From positions 1-54,693 of the forward strand of contig JABFRV010000156.1 of the NCBI GenBank assembly GCA_013140975.1: 54,693 bases of DNA. Direction: 5' to 3'. Both the position numbers and the translations under genes were made by a program. The notes under the pieces were generated by a model. That model was not told the DNA's origin. It saw only the letters and a list, made by a program, of their open reading frames with translations, and ran no database searches. Shown here one piece after another: positions 9,095 through 16,358 of the stretch. Within the stretch, counting starts at the first letter, position 1, and each line of letters begins with the position of its first letter. Source of the DNA: Saprospiraceae bacterium. Lineage in GTDB: Bacteria > Bacteroidota > Bacteroidia > Chitinophagales > Saprospiraceae.

Positions 9095-9105
9095 CAAAAG
9101 TAGCA
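9090..9105 (+). promoter_or_regulatory. Putative Crp/Fnr-type binding site, copy 1
   Basis: TGTAACAAAAGTAGCA, with half-sites TGTAAC and (reverse) TGCTAC around AAAA, overlaps the stop of the Fnr gene. Its TGTAACAAAAGTAGC core is repeated exactly at 9836. In both places it starts 37 bases before a -7 box, which puts its centre near -41, the classic position for a class II activator of the Crp/Fnr family. No TTG -33 box is seen between. Confidence 0.65.
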
Positions 9106-9126
9106 GAACAAATCGTACTCTACATT

Positions 9127-9134
9127 TATTTTTG
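9127..9134 (+). promoter_or_regulatory. -7 element (TATTTTTG) of the DUF2892 gene
   Basis: Exact match to TAnnTTTG, 35 bases before the ATG at 9170 and 36 bases from base G9091 of the upstream Fnr-type box. Confidence 0.6.
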
Positions 9135-9169
9135 TAGCATATTTATTCATTTAAACAAAATCTAACCAC

Positions 9170-9376
9170 ATGCAAAAAAATATGGGATCAGCTGACAGAA
9201 TTATAAGAGTAATCGTCGCTATTGTTATCGCAGGTTTATATTTCGGAGGGCAAATTTCCGGCACTACAGGAATCGTTTTATTGGTACTTGCAGTAGTTTT
9301 TGTCCTTACTAGCTTTATAAGCTTCTGTCCATTATACTTACCTTTCGGATTTTCGACAAGAGGTAAAGGAGAATAA
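9170..9376 (+). CDS. DUF2892 family small membrane protein
   Basis: The 68-residue protein starts 'MQKNMGSADRIIRVIVA' and has two closely spaced membrane helices (about 14-30 and 35-52), ending 'SFCPLYLPFGFSTRGK'. This matches the DUF2892/YgaP-type membrane module, which is often fused to or next to rhodanese domains. Such proteins are thought to take part in moving or handling sulfur or thiol species at the membrane. It has its own promoter with an Fnr-type box immediately after the regulator gene. A single Cys (in SFCPLY) is conserved in this subfamily as far as I recall. Exact function unknown. Confidence 0.87.
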   Translation: MQKNMGSADRIIRVIVAIVIAGLYFGGQISGTTGIVLLVLAVVFVLTSFISFCPLYLPFGFSTRGKGE

Positions 9377-9590
9377 AGTATATTTTACTTATTTCTGAAC
9401 TCACTTTATTATCGATTCAGGTATCGATCTAAACTGCTATTTACTTTCAGGCTTACAAGAATAATGTAAAGTTACATTCTTCTCTTAGAGATTCTGAAAT
9501 GCAAACTAGTCGGTTAATTCTTTTGAAGCAATAAAGCTTTAATATTAGAAATAGTCCGTTAATTAAGGGGAGGATATATTATCTTTAATT

Positions 9591-9767
9591 ATGATTGGCT
9601 TGCCAAAACCAATTGAATTTCTAAATCTTGAAGCCTTTGACGCTTTTCAATTTAGCAAATATAGCGAAGGCCCAACAGAAATTTTCTTGCTTTTCACAAG
9701 AAAATTTCTGTTGAAGTATTGTGGTGAATTGGAAACCCTTCAATATCATTATGAACCTATCTATTAG
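9591..9767 (+). CDS. Possible short ORF, 58 codons, unrecognised
   Basis: ATG at 9591, preceded by the purine-rich run GGGGAGG at 9567-9573 (too far upstream to be a strong ribosome site), is followed by 58 sense codons to TAG at 9765-9767. The product starts MIGLPKPIEFLNLEAFDAF and ends YHYEPIY. It shows no signal peptide, membrane helix or known motif. A perfect 17-bp inverted repeat lies inside it, which is unusual for coding sequence. It may be a gene remnant rather than a working gene. Confidence 0.2.
   Translation: MIGLPKPIEFLNLEAFDAFQFSKYSEGPTEIFLLFTRKFLLKYCGELETLQYHYEPIY
9673..9713. repeat. Perfect inverted repeat, 17-bp arms, 7-nt loop
   Basis: CAACAGAAATTTTCTTG (9673-9689), loop CTTTTCA, CAAGAAAATTTCTGTTG (9697-9713). 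No T-run follows on either strand, so it does not look like an ordinary intrinsic terminator. Confidence 0.8.
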
Positions 9768-9835
9768 GTTATGACAATGACCCCTTTGACAAAGCTGTTG
9801 ATATAAACTTTTGAGGCAATAAATATTTTACTCTC

Positions 9836-9850
9836 TGTAACAAAAGTAGC
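9836..9850 (+). promoter_or_regulatory. Putative Crp/Fnr-type binding site, copy 2
   Basis: TGTAACAAAAGTAGC, identical over 15 bases to the copy at 9090, at the same distance from its -7 box (37 bases from first base to first base). The two flanks differ, so the match is not simply a recent duplication of the whole promoter. Confidence 0.65.
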
Positions 9851-9872
9851 TGTATATAGTGACAATTCACTG

Positions 9873-9880
9873 CATCTTTG
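9873..9880 (+). promoter_or_regulatory. -7-like element (CATCTTTG) of the sulfur/thiol operon
   Basis: One mismatch to TAnnTTTG, which would suit a weak promoter that depends on an activator. It lies about 40 bases before the TTG start of the first gene. Confidence 0.5.
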
Positions 9881-9919
9881 CAGCAGTAAAGGAAAATAAC
9901 TGAAAAATCTATTCTTAAA

Positions 9920-10108
9920 TTGAAATACATTTTAAATCATAAACCGACTCTGTTTGGCGCTATTATTGGCGCAATAGGTGGCTATTTATACTACCATTAT
10001 GTTGGTTGTATAAGCGGTACATGTTTAATCACATCTAAACCTTTGAATAGCACTTTATATGGCTCTCTTATTGGAGGCTTAGTGCTAAACATGTTCGAAA
10101 AAAAATAA
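9920..10108 (+). CDS. DUF6132-like small membrane protein
   Basis: This 62-residue product has glycine-rich membrane segments ('LFGAIIGAIGGYLYYHYVGC' at about 11-30; 'GSLIGGLVL' near 48-57) around 'GCISGTCLITSKPLNSTLYG'. The two cysteines (near 30 and 35) and following 'ITSxP' pattern match a small-protein family commonly seen with rhodanese/thioredoxin genes in Bacteroidota (DUF6132-like). The only start available is TTG at 9920. It leads a six-gene operon, separated by 18 bp from the rhodanese gene. The paired Cys suggest thiol chemistry or sulfur passage at the membrane, which is inference. Confidence 0.78.
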   Translation: MKYILNHKPTLFGAIIGAIGGYLYYHYVGCISGTCLITSKPLNSTLYGSLIGGLVLNMFEKK

Positions 10109-10126
10109 ATCTATAAATTAATAAAA

Positions 10127-10411
10127 ATGAACATAGCAAGAATTATTAAAGAAAATCAAGGAACAATCGTTGATGTTCGATCTCTTGAAGAATTTAAAGG
10201 CGGAAATGCCAAAGGTTCTATAAATATTCCATTACAGGAATTTTCTCAAAGAATTGCAGACCTTAAAAAATTAAAACAACCTTTGGTATTGTGTTGCGCA
10301 TCAGGAATGAGAAGCGCGCAGGCAACTCAAATGTTATCACAACTTGGCATTAAGTGTTGCAATGGGGGTTCATGGCTAGATGTAAATGATCTTCAATTAC
10401 AAACCAAATAA
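10127..10411 (+). CDS. Rhodanese-like sulfurtransferase
   Basis: A single rhodanese domain of 94 residues. It has the 'IVDVRSLEEFKGGNAKGSINIPL' start motif (about 14-36) and the active loop C-A-S-G-M-R beginning at Cys57, which would carry the persulfide; Cys56 next to it is an extra thiol. There is no signal peptide, so it should act in the cytoplasm, passing sulfane sulfur to acceptors such as thioredoxin. It is second in an operon with OsmC and two thioredoxin-domain genes, ten bases before the OsmC start. Family call is firm; the natural acceptor is inferred. Confidence 0.92.
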   Translation: MNIARIIKENQGTIVDVRSLEEFKGGNAKGSINIPLQEFSQRIADLKKLKQPLVLCCASGMRSAQATQMLSQLGIKCCNGGSWLDVNDLQLQTK

Positions 10412-10420
10412 ACAATAAAA

Positions 10421-10867
10421 ATGCAATCACATTCTTATAATGTAGATGTTCGATGGAAGGAAGACAGAAAAGGAGAGCTCTGCTCTCCTGAACTCAATCT
10501 TAATACAAATAATTGTATTGAAGTAGCAACTCCACCGGAATTCCCGAAAGGAATGCCAGGCATCTGGTCGCCAGAGCATTTGTTCACTGCTGCAATTAGC
10601 AGTTGTTTAATGACAACTTTTCTTGCAATAGCCGAAAATTCAAAATTGTCGTTTACGAATTTCAGTTGCAAATCAACAGGAATTTTGGATACAATCGATG
10701 GCAAATACTTAATGACTGAAGTAATACTCGAACCGTTAGTTACTATTAATGAAGAAAAAGACATGGAAAAAGCTGAACGAATTTTACATAAATCAGAAGC
10801 CGCATGCTTAATCTCGAACTCTGTAAAGTCGAAAATTACTATGCATCCTAAAGTAATACTTAATTAA
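10421..10867 (+). CDS. OsmC/Ohr family protein
   Basis: The 148 residues show the OsmC fold signatures. Cys62 lies in 'ISSCLMTTFLAIAE', the redox-active peroxidatic position, and Cys129 lies in 'SEAACLISNSVKSKI', the resolving position, both expected for a working thiol peroxidase. The N-terminal 'SPELNL...PPEFPKGMPGIWSPEHLF' region is typical of the YhfA-like branch. It would reduce organic hydroperoxides or deal with persulfides in the cytoplasm. It sits ten bases after the rhodanese gene and 15 bases before the DUF2892-like gene, in one operon with thioredoxin, a likely reductant. Confidence 0.92.
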   Translation: MQSHSYNVDVRWKEDRKGELCSPELNLNTNNCIEVATPPEFPKGMPGIWSPEHLFTAAISSCLMTTFLAIAENSKLSFTNFSCKSTGILDTIDGKYLMTEVILEPLVTINEEKDMEKAERILHKSEAACLISNSVKSKITMHPKVILN

Positions 10868-10882
10868 TTTAATAAAATTATT

Positions 10883-11134
10883 ATGCTGGAAAGAATTACA
10901 AGCAATTGGACTTATATAAGAGTCTTTTACCTGATTATGGGTTTAATCGTTATTATTCAGTCCGTAATGTATCAACAATGGTTTGGAGTCGCCTTTGGAT
11001 CATACTTTGCTTCTATGGGTTTGTTTGCATTTGGTTGCGCTTCAGGAAGCTGTTTCGGCAACAATACTAAAAATGAAGCTACCTCGCAAACAATAACTCA
11101 AGAGGTAGAATATGAAGAAATAAAAATGAAGTAA
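10883..11134 (+). CDS. DUF2892-like small membrane protein
   Basis: An 83-residue protein with two membrane segments (about 15-32 and 36-55) and a short cytoplasmic tail rich in Thr and Glu. The second helix ends in 'GCASGSCFG', two Cys five residues apart. Its outline resembles the DUF2892 protein at 9170 but it is longer and has the added Cys pair. It lies between OsmC and thioredoxin in the operon, and its stop is one base before the thioredoxin ATG. A role in membrane handling of sulfur species is plausible but unproven. Confidence 0.8.
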   Translation: MLERITSNWTYIRVFYLIMGLIVIIQSVMYQQWFGVAFGSYFASMGLFAFGCASGSCFGNNTKNEATSQTITQEVEYEEIKMK

Positions 11135-11135
11135 A

Positions 11136-11441
11136 ATGAAAAAAACATATCAAGATATAATCAATAGTGACAAACCTACATTAGTAGATTTTTTTGCAGA
11201 ATGGTGCGGACCCTGCAAAATGATGAAGCCGATCCTAGAAGAACTGAAATCGAAAGTTGGTGATCAGGCCACTATTCTTAAGATTGATGTTGATAAGAAC
11301 CCCCATGTTTCAGGTTCGTATCAAATAAATGGTGTCCCTACCCTCATATTATTTAAAAATGGTAAAATTAAATGGAGGCAATCAGGTGTAGTTTCTGCTC
11401 ATAATTTACAACAAGTTATTAATCAACATATCAATTCATGA
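11136..11441 (+). CDS. Thioredoxin
   Basis: A normal-length thioredoxin of 101 residues with the active site Trp23-Cys24-Gly-Pro-Cys27, the cis-Pro in 'NGVPTLILF' (near residue 70), and no signal peptide. It would reduce disulfides and persulfides in the cytoplasm. It overlaps the next gene (rhodanese-thioredoxin fusion) by four bases (ATGA, 11438-11441) and lies one base after the DUF2892-like gene, so it is clearly operonic. It is probably a dedicated thioredoxin for this operon rather than the housekeeping TrxA, which I infer from context. Confidence 0.94.
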   Translation: MKKTYQDIINSDKPTLVDFFAEWCGPCKMMKPILEELKSKVGDQATILKIDVDKNPHVSGSYQINGVPTLILFKNGKIKWRQSGVVSAHNLQQVINQHINS

Positions 11442-12160
11442 AATATCTGAAATCAATATTAATTCTAAATTTACTAGTTTTGGTCGACATTAAAGGACAA
11501 TCGAAAAGTATCAAAACGAATTTATCTGCCATTGAATTTTCTAATAAAATAAAAGAAATAAAATCTAATCAGATTATTGATGTTCGAACTCCTGAGGAAT
11601 TCTCAAATGGCCACATTTCCGGTGCTATCAATTATGACTGGAATGGAAATTCTTTTGACAAGCAGATTGCTTTACTCAATAAATCAAAACCAGTTTTTGT
11701 TTATTGTCTTAGCGGTGGCCGAAGCTCATCCGCCGCTCAAAAGATGAGATCGGTCGGTTTTAAAATTGTATACGAACTAAGTGATGGAATAATGAGTTGG
11801 AGAGCTGCCAATCTTCCGGAAACAACGAACAAGTCATCCAATGTTAATGAATTGACAAAGAGTAAATTTGATAAATTACTCGAATCAAAAAAATTAGTAT
11901 TGATTGATTTTTATGCTGAATGGTGCGCTCCTTGTAAAAAAATGAAACCCTATCTTGATGAAATATCAAAGGAAATGTCAAGTTCTGTAGAAGTTATTCG
12001 AATCAATGCTGACGAAAATAAAACTTTATGCAAAACACTTGGTGTTGCAACCCTACCTTTTCTACTACTTTACAAGAACAAAAGTCTGGTCTGGAAAAAC
12101 AAAGGATATATAGACAAAACAAAAGTAGTAAATCAAATTCATAAAGCGACTACTAAATAA
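11438..12160 (+). CDS. Exported rhodanese-thioredoxin fusion protein
   Basis: The 240-residue product starts with a signal-like hydrophobic segment (about 5-17). It continues with a rhodanese domain (about 30-130; catalytic Cys90 in 'YCLSGGRSS') and a thioredoxin domain (about 138-240; Trp162-Cys-Ala-Pro-Cys166). Joining a persulfide carrier to a dithiol reductant in one chain suggests direct sulfur transfer or reductive release of sulfide in the periplasm. It overlaps the stand-alone thioredoxin gene by ATGA and closes the operon. Some relatives are annotated simply as thioredoxin-fold proteins; both domains here keep all catalytic Cys. Confidence 0.92.
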   Translation: MKYLKSILILNLLVLVDIKGQSKSIKTNLSAIEFSNKIKEIKSNQIIDVRTPEEFSNGHISGAINYDWNGNSFDKQIALLNKSKPVFVYCLSGGRSSSAAQKMRSVGFKIVYELSDGIMSWRAANLPETTNKSSNVNELTKSKFDKLLESKKLVLIDFYAEWCAPCKKMKPYLDEISKEMSSSVEVIRINADENKTLCKTLGVATLPFLLLYKNKSLVWKNKGYIDKTKVVNQIHKATTK

Positions 12161-12320
12161 TAAATTACAAAGAAACAAAGTAATCGCTAATCATATTCAG
12201 CCCACGGTAAATTATCATCCTTTTATTTAATATTTTTAGTAAGATCCAAACATCTTATAATTTTAATACCCATTAATGTTCAGGTCATTTTTATTAAAAA
12301 ATATACATAATATCATAAAA

Positions 12321-12338
12321 TAATGATAATTATCATTA
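12321..12338. promoter_or_regulatory. 18-bp perfect palindrome, putative operator
   Basis: TAATGATAATTATCATTA reads the same on both strands. It lies 43 bases before the -7 box at 12381. Its 14-base core ATGATAATTATCAT differs by a single base from the core of the palindrome at 16519 in front of the tryptophanase gene. It resembles Fur-type boxes in composition but not in the usual 7-1-7 spacing; the regulator is unknown. Confidence 0.6.
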
Positions 12339-12380
12339 CCATGTGCAAGAGTAGTCATTCATCCAGGAATTGAAATAATT

Positions 12381-12388
12381 TAAATTTG
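12381..12388 (+). promoter_or_regulatory. -7 element (TAAATTTG)
   Basis: Exact TAnnTTTG match 34 bases before the ATG at 12423; likely promoter of the five-gene operon 12423-16303. Confidence 0.6.
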
Positions 12389-12422
12389 TAAGTAAATACT
12401 AACTAATAAAAAATAATCTAAA

Positions 12423-12842
12423 ATGAACGGTAAAAATAACATAGCCATCGGTTTCCTTACCATGGGGTTTTTTATGGCTTATGGATTTCTTTTAATTTAT
12501 TTACGCGATTTTGCACCAGGCAAAGTAGAATGGGCAAATTCATACAGTGTTGGAAAACACTTTGAAAGCAGGCTTGCTCACGTTCATGGCAATTTATTTG
12601 CTTTTCTCAATATACTGATTGGCTATCTACTTATACATTTTAGAGACAAAATTCAAAGCACAAAAATAATTTCATGGTTGGCATTATTAGGTTTATTAAT
12701 GCCTATAGGCATATTGACTGAAGTGTACTTTGGACTGCCTCCATTTCTGGTATTATTCGGTGCAATTACAATGACAACTTCGGTTATCTGGCTGGGAATT
12801 TCATTTTTTAAACTACGCGAACAGAGTTTTATTAATATATAA
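12423..12842 (+). CDS. Small four-helix membrane protein with His motif
   Basis: The 139 residues form four membrane helices (about 7-27, 55-72, 80-100 and 108-127). Between the first two lies a charged loop followed by 'ESRLAHVHGNLFAFLNILIG', with His residues at the membrane edge suitable for haem or metal binding. The size, four-helix plan and A-x-x-H-x-x-x-N pattern remind me of the styrene-oxide-isomerase type of small haem membrane proteins, but this is a tentative likeness. It is first in an operon behind a palindromic operator, and its stop is two bases before the next ATG. Function unknown. Confidence 0.82.
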   Translation: MNGKNNIAIGFLTMGFFMAYGFLLIYLRDFAPGKVEWANSYSVGKHFESRLAHVHGNLFAFLNILIGYLLIHFRDKIQSTKIISWLALLGLLMPIGILTEVYFGLPPFLVLFGAITMTTSVIWLGISFFKLREQSFINI

Positions 12843-12844
12843 AT

Positions 12845-14497
12845 ATGACACCAAATATTTTAGAAATGCAAATCGAAACCTTGAAAAGAATTAGATTATT
12901 AGCGATTCTTTTATTTACATTCGTTGCAAAAAGCTATTCTCAATCCGTGCCCTTCCAAATAGCCATTGAGCCAATTTCTATAAACGGTCTTGTTGGAATA
13001 CAAGCCTTTGCCTGGGGACAACATAATCAGAAATGGCTAATTATTGGGGGGCGATTAGATGGTCTCCATCGCAGACAACCTTTCGCAGCGTTCGATGAAG
13101 CCGGACATAACAATCGATTACTCGTAATAGATCCAGTTGCGCAACAAAAATGGTCAGCATCAATATCTTCTCTTCCAGTAAGCATACAAGAACAATTAAG
13201 TTCTACAAACATGGAATTTTATCAAGAAGGAGATTTTCTTTATCTGATAGGCGGATATGGATTCAGCAATACAGAAGATGATCATATTACTTATCCCAAT
13301 CTGTGTGCTGTTAATGTTCCAAAAGTAATAGATGCAGTAATAAAAGGGACTTCAGCTACATCTTATTTTAGACAAATAAAAGATACAATGTTTGCTGTTA
13401 CCGGAGGTTATCTCAATAAAATATACGACACTTATTATTTGACCGGGGGTCAAAAATTTATCGGAAGATACAACCCTATGGGGCCAACACATGGGCCTGG
13501 ATTCATCCAGGAATACACGAATTCAATTAGAAAATTTTTGATTCATGATGATGGCACGAATCTTCCAATAATTCATTTACCATCAATGTATGATGAAGCC
13601 AATTTACACAGAAGAGATTACAATGCAGTTCCTCAGATAATGCCAAATGGCCAAGAAGGAATAACCGCATTCTCCGGAGTTTTTCAAGCGGATATTGATT
13701 TACCGTTTTTGAACAGTGTAAATATTGACAGTTCAGGTTATTCCGTTAATAATGACTTCTCGCAGTATTACAATCATTACCATTGCGCACATATTCCAAT
13801 CTACAGTTCCTCAAAAAACGAAATGCATACTGTGTTTTTCGGAGGAATTGCACAATACTATGATAATTCAGGAGTACTGGTACAAGATAATAATGTTCCT
13901 TTTGTAAAGACGATTGCCAGAGTTACAAGAGATGCCAATGGCAAAATGATAGAATACAAATTACCAATTGAGTTACCTTCATTATTAGGTGCCAGTTCAG
14001 AATTTATACCAGTCGAAACGGTTCCCCATTTTAATAATGGGGTATTGAATCTTGATGCCATAAATTCTGACACCACCTTGTTAGGTTACATATACGGAGG
14101 AATAAGCAGCACTGCTGCTAATATCTTTTTTACAAATACAGGAACTGAAAGTTCGGCGAGTAGCCAATTATTTAAAGTATCTCTTATAAAAAATTCAACA
14201 TCAGGAACACATAGATTAAATCATCAAAGCAATGGAACTCTGCAACTGCAAATATATCCGAATTCAAATTATGGCCACTTTATAATAAAATTTAATCTAA
14301 GCGAAATTAAGGAAGTGAAACTAACAATAAGTGACTCCAATGGAAAAATAGTTGAAAATGAGAAGCTTAAAAACTTGCTTCCCGGTGAAAATAATTATGC
14401 TATAAAAATAAAGAATTTATCCAAAGGTGGGAATTACTTTGTAACTCTTGCCACTAAAGATGAAAAAATAACTCAAAAAATAATTATTGAACGCTAA
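12845..14497 (+). CDS. Secreted kelch/beta-propeller-like protein with T9SS sorting domain
   Basis: 550 residues: a signal peptide (about 15-33, ending 'KSYSQS'), a long body with propeller-like strands ('WLIIGGRLDGLHRR', 'YLIGGYGFSNTEDD', 'YYLTGGQKFIGRYNP', 'TVFFGGIAQYYDNS', 'LLGYIYGGISST'), and a C-terminal type IX sorting domain from about residue 470 ('LQIYPNSNYGHFIIKF' to the end). The repeated G-G patterns fit kelch-like blades. The protein should be exported across the outer membrane by T9SS and anchored or released at the surface. An alternative start at 12869 would shorten the N-region. Its placement in an operon with a cytochrome and a cupin is unusual for a T9SS cargo; what it binds is unknown. 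Confidence 0.85.
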   Translation: MTPNILEMQIETLKRIRLLAILLFTFVAKSYSQSVPFQIAIEPISINGLVGIQAFAWGQHNQKWLIIGGRLDGLHRRQPFAAFDEAGHNNRLLVIDPVAQQKWSASISSLPVSIQEQLSSTNMEFYQEGDFLYLIGGYGFSNTEDDHITYPNLCAVNVPKVIDAVIKGTSATSYFRQIKDTMFAVTGGYLNKIYDTYYLTGGQKFIGRYNPMGPTHGPGFIQEYTNSIRKFLIHDDGTNLPIIHLPSMYDEANLHRRDYNAVPQIMPNGQEGITAFSGVFQADIDLPFLNSVNIDSSGYSVNNDFSQYYNHYHCAHIPIYSSSKNEMHTVFFGGIAQYYDNSGVLVQDNNVPFVKTIARVTRDANGKMIEYKLPIELPSLLGASSEFIPVETVPHFNNGVLNLDAINSDTTLLGYIYGGISSTAANIFFTNTGTESSASSQLFKVSLIKNSTSGTHRLNHQSNGTLQLQIYPNSNYGHFIIKFNLSEIKEVKLTISDSNGKIVENEKLKNLLPGENNYAIKIKNLSKGGNYFVTLATKDEKITQKIIIER

Positions 14498-14587
14498 ATC
14501 AGGAATTAGAAAAACAATAAGTGAATGAAAATATAGAAAATCAATAACTATTATCTTATAAGCTTTTCACAATTACAAATAATAACA

Positions 14588-15046
14588 ATGAGCAATAAAC
14601 ATATTTTGATATTAGGCATGAGTTTGATTCTCTATCGTTGTGACAATATGTCCAATGTTAAAGACCAAGCTAAACAATCTTCTACACAACAAGAAACAAT
14701 ACATGAAGAGGAATCACATACTTTAGAATTTGACAATGGAAAAAAATGGAAAGTTGATGAGAATATGCTTATTCATATTCGTAACATGGAAAATTACATC
14801 AATGAATTTGCATCATCTAAATCGTTGGATTATCACACCTTGTCAACTACATTGCAAGACAATATAGAACTTCTTACCTCAAATTGCACAATGAAAGGCA
14901 AAGCACACGATGAACTCCATAAATGGCTATTGCCTTATATAGAGCTGGTGGATGAATTACATGAAACTGAAGATGCTGGTGAATCAGAAAAATGTTTTGA
15001 GAATATCCAGTCTTTATTTAAAACATTTAATCAATATTTCGAATGA
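14588..15046 (+). CDS. Small envelope protein of unknown function
   Basis: A 152-residue protein with a hydrophobic N-terminus (4-16) followed by 'LYRC', an imperfect lipobox, so it may be a lipoprotein anchored at Cys18. The mature part is helical and acidic and contains 'TLEFDNGKKWKVDENMLIHIRNMENYI' and 'NCTMKGKAHDELHKWLLPYIELVDEL'. The conserved C-T-M-K-G-x-x-H-x-x-L-H segment could bind metal or haem; I recall similar hypothetical proteins in Bacteroidota but no function. The last four bases overlap the start of the cytochrome gene (ATGA), which points to a joint role. Confidence 0.8.
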   Translation: MSNKHILILGMSLILYRCDNMSNVKDQAKQSSTQQETIHEEESHTLEFDNGKKWKVDENMLIHIRNMENYINEFASSKSLDYHTLSTTLQDNIELLTSNCTMKGKAHDELHKWLLPYIELVDELHETEDAGESEKCFENIQSLFKTFNQYFE

Positions 15047-16008
15047 AAGGAATAACATTCTACGCTCTTTGCGCTACAATATTAATCACATTAAGTATTG
15101 GGTGTCAAAAGAATTCAAAGCATACCAAATATCTAGATACTGCATTAACCGGGCAGGATGTTACATCCATGGGGCTATTAAAAAATAATTGTTTTAATTG
15201 TCACAATCCTGAATTGAATACAGTTACACAAATTGCCCCTTCAATGGATAAAATCAGGGAACAATACTTTAATAATAATAACAGTAAAGATCAGTTCGTA
15301 AACAAAATTATCAATTTCACCAACAACCCTACGATTGAAAATTCCATCATGCCGGATGCAGTTTCAAACTTTGGCTTAATGCCAAAGCAAATGTATAAAC
15401 AAGAAGAACTCAAAATTATTGCAGAGTATATCTATGAAAATGACCTGAAGTCAAGTGAATGGCTTGCTAAATGGAATTTATTTAGTAAAACTCCTGTAAT
15501 AGATACAAATACATTGAGCCCACAGGATCTAGGCTTAAAATATGTCACTTCGACAAAAGGTGAACTGGGTAAAAATTTATTGACGGCAATAAAAGAAAAA
15601 GGCAGTGCTGGAGCTGTTACATTTTGCAATACAAGAGCTTTTACTGTGACTGATAGTATGGCCAAGCTATATAACATAGGAATAAAACGAGTAAGTGACA
15701 AGCCAAGAAATGAAAAGAACAAGGCCAACCCTGAAGAATTGGCGAGCATTGAGAAATTCAAATCGTCAATACAATTGGGTGAAAAGCTAACTCCAATAAT
15801 GTCTGAAAAAAATGAAAAAGTAATAGGACACTACCCTATTGAAACGAATAAAATGTGCCTACAATGTCATGGTAAGCCAAATAAAGATATAGTTATTAAT
15901 ACCAAAAAAATAATTGACAAACTATATCCCAAAGATCGCGCAGTGAATTATGGTGAAAATCAAATTCGTGGTATTTGGGTAGTAGAGATGGATAAGAAAG
16001 CTAAATAA
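15043..16008 (+). CDS. DUF3365-type c-type cytochrome lipoprotein, two CxxCH motifs
   Basis: 321 residues. A lipoprotein-like signal ends at Cys21 ('LSIGC'). A first haem c motif, Cys-Phe-Asn-Cys-His (about residues 49-53), sits in a small cytochrome domain. From about residue 170 the protein follows the DUF3365/Tll0287-like pattern ('GSAGAVTFCNTRAF', 'IGIKRVSDKPRNEKNKANPEEL'). A second motif, Cys-Leu-Gln-Cys-His, lies near residue 276. DUF3365 modules occur in periplasmic haem sensors and electron carriers. The protein should be attached to a membrane on the periplasmic side. It overlaps the upstream small envelope protein and is followed after seven bases by a cupin gene. Redox partner unknown. 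Confidence 0.88.
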   Translation: MKGITFYALCATILITLSIGCQKNSKHTKYLDTALTGQDVTSMGLLKNNCFNCHNPELNTVTQIAPSMDKIREQYFNNNNSKDQFVNKIINFTNNPTIENSIMPDAVSNFGLMPKQMYKQEELKIIAEYIYENDLKSSEWLAKWNLFSKTPVIDTNTLSPQDLGLKYVTSTKGELGKNLLTAIKEKGSAGAVTFCNTRAFTVTDSMAKLYNIGIKRVSDKPRNEKNKANPEELASIEKFKSSIQLGEKLTPIMSEKNEKVIGHYPIETNKMCLQCHGKPNKDIVINTKKIIDKLYPKDRAVNYGENQIRGIWVVEMDKKAK

Positions 16009-16015
16009 AATCAAT

Positions 16016-16303
16016 ATGAATATCAAAGAATTACATACCCAAACTAAGCCTGTTTCGTCAACTCCTCTATTTATAAGCGATCGTGGAAATGCAAGCTCTA
16101 TACTCATAATGCAGGGAGAAAAATTAAGAGAGCACATTACAAAAATTCCAGCACTTTTAATTTGTGTAATTGGAGAAGCGTTGTTTGAAAATGAAAAAGA
16201 TATTAAAGAAACACTTTTACCTGGCGATTATGTAAATATTGAACCAATGGTAACACATTGGGTTACTGGCATGCAAACAAGTCAATTAATCTTAATAAAA
16301 TAA
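16016..16303 (+). CDS. Small cupin-domain protein
   Basis: A 95-residue single-domain cupin with no signal peptide. The barrel strands are visible ('SSILIMQGEKLREHITKIPALLICVIGEALFE' at about 27-60, then 'LLPGDYVNIEPMVTHWVTGMQTSQLILIK'). The first cupin motif keeps one His ('REH') and the second ends in 'THWV', so a metal site with fewer than four ligands is possible. Small cupins of this type often sit with NO- or low-oxygen-responsive genes in Bacteroidota, but here the function is open. It is the last gene of the operon that starts at 12423, seven bases after the cytochrome. Confidence 0.85.
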   Translation: MNIKELHTQTKPVSSTPLFISDRGNASSILIMQGEKLREHITKIPALLICVIGEALFENEKDIKETLLPGDYVNIEPMVTHWVTGMQTSQLILIK

Positions 16304-16358
16304 GTGAACAAGGTTAAAGTTAGTGACTCCACAAATTCTAATTTGGAATAAAATAATC

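Larger units (their letters stand above)
9377..9919. other. 543-bp region with an orphan short ORF and a hairpin
   Basis: The stretch holds no recognisable gene. It contains a perfect 17-bp hairpin (9673-9713), an open frame of 58 codons (9591-9767) and, at its right end, the promoter of the next operon (9836-9880). The mixture of partly open frames suggests a decayed gene, but I could not identify its source. Confidence 0.5.
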
